Source: Chryseobacterium sp. LJ668 (GTDB taxonomy: Bacteria; Bacteroidota; Bacteroidia; Flavobacteriales; Weeksellaceae). Taken from it: DNA of 64,000 bases. The notes beneath the pieces were generated by a model. That model had not been told where the DNA came from, searched no databases, and saw only the letters and a program-made list of their open reading frames with translations. The stretch lies in NCBI RefSeq assembly GCF_019613955.1, contig NZ_CP080443.1:2589001-2653000 (forward strand), written 5' to 3'. How positions within the stretch are numbered: position 1 is the first letter of the stretch; each line of letters opens with the position of its first letter. Positions 61,255 through 64,000 of this stretch are shown here, in pieces. A program made the position numbers and the translations under genes.

Positions 61255-62601
61255 ATGAGAAAATTAATTTTACTCGCAACAGTCGGTTTGGGACTTTTGT
61301 CTTGCACTACTCAAAACATCAAAAAAAATATGGATTTACCTGCAGAATGGAAACATACTACAAATATTTATGAAGTCAATCTAAGGCAATATACAAAGGA
61401 GGGCAGCTTCAAAGCATTTGAAAAAGAAATGCCACGTCTTAAAAATATGGGAGTAAAAACATTATGGTTTATGCCCATTACACCCATCGCTCAGCAAAAT
61501 AAAAAAGGAAGCCTGGGAAGTCAGTACGCAGCTGCAGATTATACCTCCATCAATCCAGAATTTGGAACGATAGATGATTTCAAGCATATGGTAAATGAGG
61601 CGCACCGACTTGGTTTCAAAGTAATTATCGACTGGGTGGCAAATCATACTGGGTGGGATCATATCTGGACAAAAACCCATCCAGAATTTTACCTGAAAGA
61701 TCCTGATGGAAAATTCCATATTGCATCAGGTATGGATGATATCATCGAACTGGATTTTAAGAATCGGGAGATGAGAAAAGCAATGATTGATGCCATGAAA
61801 TTTTGGGTCAAAGAAACCCATATTGATGGTTTCAGATGCGATCTGGCTTCCTGGGTTGAGGTAGATTTTTGGGCTGAAGCAAGACCAGAAGTCGAAAAGG
61901 TAAAACCATTATTTTGGATCGGAGAGTTTGACGAATTGGAAAGTCCTGAATACGGAAAAGTTTTCGATGCAAGCTACTCATGGAAATGGATGCACAAATC
62001 TGCCGATTACTATAAGAAAAATGAATCGATCACCGAACTCATTGATTTGCTCAAAAAATATTCTGCAATCGGAGATACATCAATGAGAGCATGGTTTACT
62101 ACCAATCATGATGAAAACTCATGGAATGGTACAGAATATGAAAAGTATGGCAATATTACCAAACCAATGGCGGTATTTTCAGCAACCTGGAACGGAATTC
62201 CGCTCTTATATTCAGGTCAGGAACTTCCAAATATGAAGAGACTTGAATTTTTCGAAAAAGACGTTATAAAATGGAATGGGCAATATCAAATGGAGGATTT
62301 CTATAAAACTTTACTGAATTTAAAATCTTCAAACCCTGCTTTAAGAGGCGGTGAACCTGCGGTTTCAACATACCTTCTGAATACCACAGCCAACGATAAA
62401 ATTTTAGCATACATAAGAAAAAACGGGAAAGATGAGGTTCTTGTTGTTCTCAATATGTCAAAAGAGCCTGTGAATTTTACTATTCACGATAAAAGCTTAA
62501 ACGGAACTTTTAAAAACGTATTTGAAGGTAACGAGAGAGATTTCAGTGCAGGGAAAGATTTTAATTTTAAAGTTTCAGATTTTGCTGTTTTTGAAAAGTA
62601 A
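61255..62601 (+). CDS. GH13 alpha-amylase family lipoprotein
   Basis: A 448-residue lipoprotein (LILLATVGLGLLSCTTQN, Cys16). GH13 regions are in order: VIIDWVANHTGWDH (region I), IDGFRCDLASWVE (nucleophile Asp ~194), WIGEFDELES (acid/base Glu ~223) and TTNHDENSW (Asp ~285). It acts on alpha-glucosidic bonds, so it does not fit a pure beta-glucan locus. A repeat and terminator separate it from the GH3 gene, and it may be an independent starch/maltodextrin enzyme. Confidence 0.92.
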   Translation: MRKLILLATVGLGLLSCTTQNIKKNMDLPAEWKHTTNIYEVNLRQYTKEGSFKAFEKEMPRLKNMGVKTLWFMPITPIAQQNKKGSLGSQYAAADYTSINPEFGTIDDFKHMVNEAHRLGFKVIIDWVANHTGWDHIWTKTHPEFYLKDPDGKFHIASGMDDIIELDFKNREMRKAMIDAMKFWVKETHIDGFRCDLASWVEVDFWAEARPEVEKVKPLFWIGEFDELESPEYGKVFDASYSWKWMHKSADYYKKNESITELIDLLKKYSAIGDTSMRAWFTTNHDENSWNGTEYEKYGNITKPMAVFSATWNGIPLLYSGQELPNMKRLEFFEKDVIKWNGQYQMEDFYKTLLNLKSSNPALRGGEPAVSTYLLNTTANDKILAYIRKNGKDEVLVVLNMSKEPVNFTIHDKSLNGTFKNVFEGNERDFSAGKDFNFKVSDFAVFEK

Positions 62602-62632
62602 AAATAACAATATAACATACTTAAAATATCAA

Positions 62633-62692
62633 TAGGAGCGGGCTTTAGCCCGCTTTTAGTTTAAAATATTGTTAGTTTGCTTCAGCCAAAAT
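62633..62692. repeat. Interspersed repeat, family B copy 2
   Basis: Begins TAGGAGCGGGCTTTAGCCCG, here a palindrome GCGGGCT-TT-AGCCCGC, and ends TGCTTCAGCCAAAATT. Same family as 57638-57698. Confidence 0.7.
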
Positions 62693-62766
62693 TTAAAATT
62701 ATAATTACATATTGTAATGATCAGCAACTTATATTTAATTTTACAAATCAAAGATCACTTCCAAAA

Positions 62767-63207
62767 ATGAATAAAAAAGAAATCCTACAAATTCTGAAAG
62801 ATAAAATCTCAACAAAAATCCAGACTTTTGAAAACCTGATCAATGAGACAAGAGCATCAAGCAATGACACAAAAAGCTCGATGGGAGATAAGTACGAAAC
62901 GGGCCGTGAAATGCTGCAGCAGGAAATAAATAATATCCAGAGACAGCTCAATGAGACGTTGATCCAACAAAATGTTTTACAGAAGTTAAATACCGAAACC
63001 TGCACAAAAGTTCAGACCGGAGCTTTGGTAGAAACTGACAAAGGATGGTTTTATATATCGGTTTCGTCAGGAGAAATCATTTTTGAAGACAGAAAAATTA
63101 TAACTGTGTCCAACGAATCTCCTTTGGCAAAAGCTATGACAGGTTTGGTTTCGGGACAAATATTCTCAATAAACAACACAGATTATAGTGTTAAAAATAT
63201 GTATTAA
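62767..63207 (+). CDS. GreA/GreB-like C-terminal domain protein
   Basis: A 146-residue protein; the ATG at 62767 (MNKKEILQILKDKISTKIQT) is preferred over a TTG 30 codons earlier. The N-terminal half is a coiled-coil-like helix pair with SMGDKYETGREMLQQEI, and the C-terminal half has the GreA/GreB-like SPLAKAMTGLVSGQIFSINN. It resembles small Rnk/Gre relatives that bind RNA polymerase's secondary channel. Relatives in Bacteroidetes are often mislabelled as 3-oxoacyl-ACP synthase. Role inferred. Confidence 0.65.
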   Translation: MNKKEILQILKDKISTKIQTFENLINETRASSNDTKSSMGDKYETGREMLQQEINNIQRQLNETLIQQNVLQKLNTETCTKVQTGALVETDKGWFYISVSSGEIIFEDRKIITVSNESPLAKAMTGLVSGQIFSINNTDYSVKNMY

Positions 63208-63315
63208 AATTCGTTTATGGATAAAAATAATCAATTAATATGCTTCTTTTAATTATTTTATTATGTTAATACATTTATTGAAGGAATGATTATACATTAG
63301 TAAAAATTAATAATT

Positions 63316-64000
63316 ATGAAGAAATTGCTCTATTGTTATCTTTTATGTACTGTTTTTACTGTTATTCACAGGTAGGGATTAATACAGGTTTTCCCGATAC
63401 CACTTCTGTTTTAGATATAAAATCTCCTTTGAACGATAAAGGTGTTCTAATTCCCATGATGACAACGGTACAGATTAATGCCATTTCTAATCCCGCTACT
63501 GGTCTTATTGTCATGAATTCCGCAAGCAGACTCATATGGGTCAATTCTGGTACACCATCGGTTCCTCGTTGGGTAGAAATGAATACGGTACTAAAGAGTA
63601 ATCCTGTTACATCATCATTTTCGTCAGGTACATTATCATTGGCTATTCCCAATAATTCAACCGCAGGGACCTCTCATACCATCAATGTAACGGGTATTCC
63701 AAAAACTCTTTCTGTATTTGATTATCCCAGAATTTCTCAGGTATGCCTTAATATAACCCATACTTATGATGCAGATTTAGATATTACATTAACATCTCCA
63801 GACGGAACTACCTTTATTACATTGTCAGATGATAACGGAGACGACGGGAATAACTATACAAACACATGTTTTAAACCAATTGCAGGATTGCCAATTTCGT
63901 CCGGAATCGCTCCACTTACCGGAAGTTTTCAGCCGGAAATTCCGTTTAGCTTATTTAATGGCCAAAATATCAATGGAAACTGGACTTTAAAAGTAGCAGA
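63316..64000 (+). pseudogene. Exported P-domain protein, frameshifted near its start and cut by the window end
   Basis: The ATG at 63316 gives a signal peptide (MKKLLYCYLLCTVFT) but meets a stop at 63373. Adding one base to the T5 run (~63353-63357) joins it to the long frame that reads YSQVGINTGFPDTTSVLDIK, a common Bacteroidetes surface-protein start, and later VCLNITHTYDADLDITLTSP...NGNWTLKVA, the proprotein-convertase P-domain. An ATG at 63345 is in the long frame but would lose the signal. The gene continues past base 64000. A read error is as likely as a true mutation; likely a secreted type IX or surface protein. Confidence 0.7.

Noticed and set aside
61255..62601. GH13 enzyme as a core member of the beta-glucan locus
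   Set aside because: It acts on alpha bonds and is separated by a strong terminator and a repeat; probably a neighbour rather than a member.

Overview
The window looks like a chromosome segment of a flavobacterium, most likely Chryseobacterium or a close relative. The DNA is AT-rich, promoters follow the Bacteroidetes TAnnTTTG pattern, lipoproteins are frequent, and there is a SusC/SusD pair and a set of families typical of the phylum (DUF1569, DUF2490, DUF4197, HxlR, YceI, bestrophin, RHS remnants). The genus is inferred from gene content and sequence style, not from a marker gene.

Layout. 1-6988: redox and stress genes. These are a TetX-like monooxygenase fragment, a Gfo/Idh/MocA dehydrogenase, a divergent NAD(P)H oxidoreductase/HxlR regulator pair, and a minus-strand run (YceI, 4-OT tautomerase, broken SDR, NTF2-like protein, nitronate monooxygenase) next to a Crp/Fnr regulator with a well-placed Fnr-like site. 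7639-9909: a cold-shock protein, a KAS III-like enzyme and a lone receiver protein. 10023-15072: a DNA-damage mutagenesis cassette (dnaE-type polymerase, dinB, divergent LexA-like S24 repressor) controlled from a 60-base region with two palindromes. 15230-19525: a DUF4385 protein, Mn-catalase, and a large serine recombinase whose 3' end runs into a tRNA-Arg gene, which marks an integration site. 19573-33826: housekeeping genes (substrate-binding lipoprotein, mtgA, Gcr-like membrane protein, DUF721, recF, a UbiA-like protein), a 1963-residue alpha-2-macroglobulin family protein, and a small cluster of DUF1569 and VOC proteins.

33930-39480 is the most unusual part: a graveyard of polymorphic-toxin (RHS) tips and immunity genes. 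It holds two RHS C-terminal tips that still carry enzyme motifs (an L,D-transpeptidase/Tlde1-like His...Cys motif and a lipase GHSLGG motif), each followed by a plausible immunity gene. It also holds tandem immunity-like lipoproteins with a third copy broken exactly where an RHS core begins, two orphan toxin tails that overlap the start of the next immunity gene, an XRE regulator remnant, and a related repeat at each end.

39714-48884: conserved hypotheticals, DUF2490, bestrophin, a CPA1 antiporter, a glutamine cyclotransferase-like lipoprotein, a deoxynucleoside kinase, and ArsC-like, DUF493 and DUF4197 proteins. 49319-62601: a polysaccharide utilisation locus (SusC, SusD, LamG surface protein, two GH144/glycoamylase-fold lipoproteins, an esterase-like hydrolase, a GH3 beta-glucosidase, a GH13 enzyme). 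The pairing of GH144-like and GH3 enzymes suggests beta-1,2-glucan as substrate. Its gaps contain several families of palindromic interspersed repeats. The window ends with a GreA/GreB-like protein and the frameshifted start of a P-domain protein.

Several genes carry single-base frameshifts at short homopolymers (SDR, toxin tail, P-domain protein), so sequencing error has to be considered for those. I saw no CRISPR array, rRNA, insertion sequence or replication origin.
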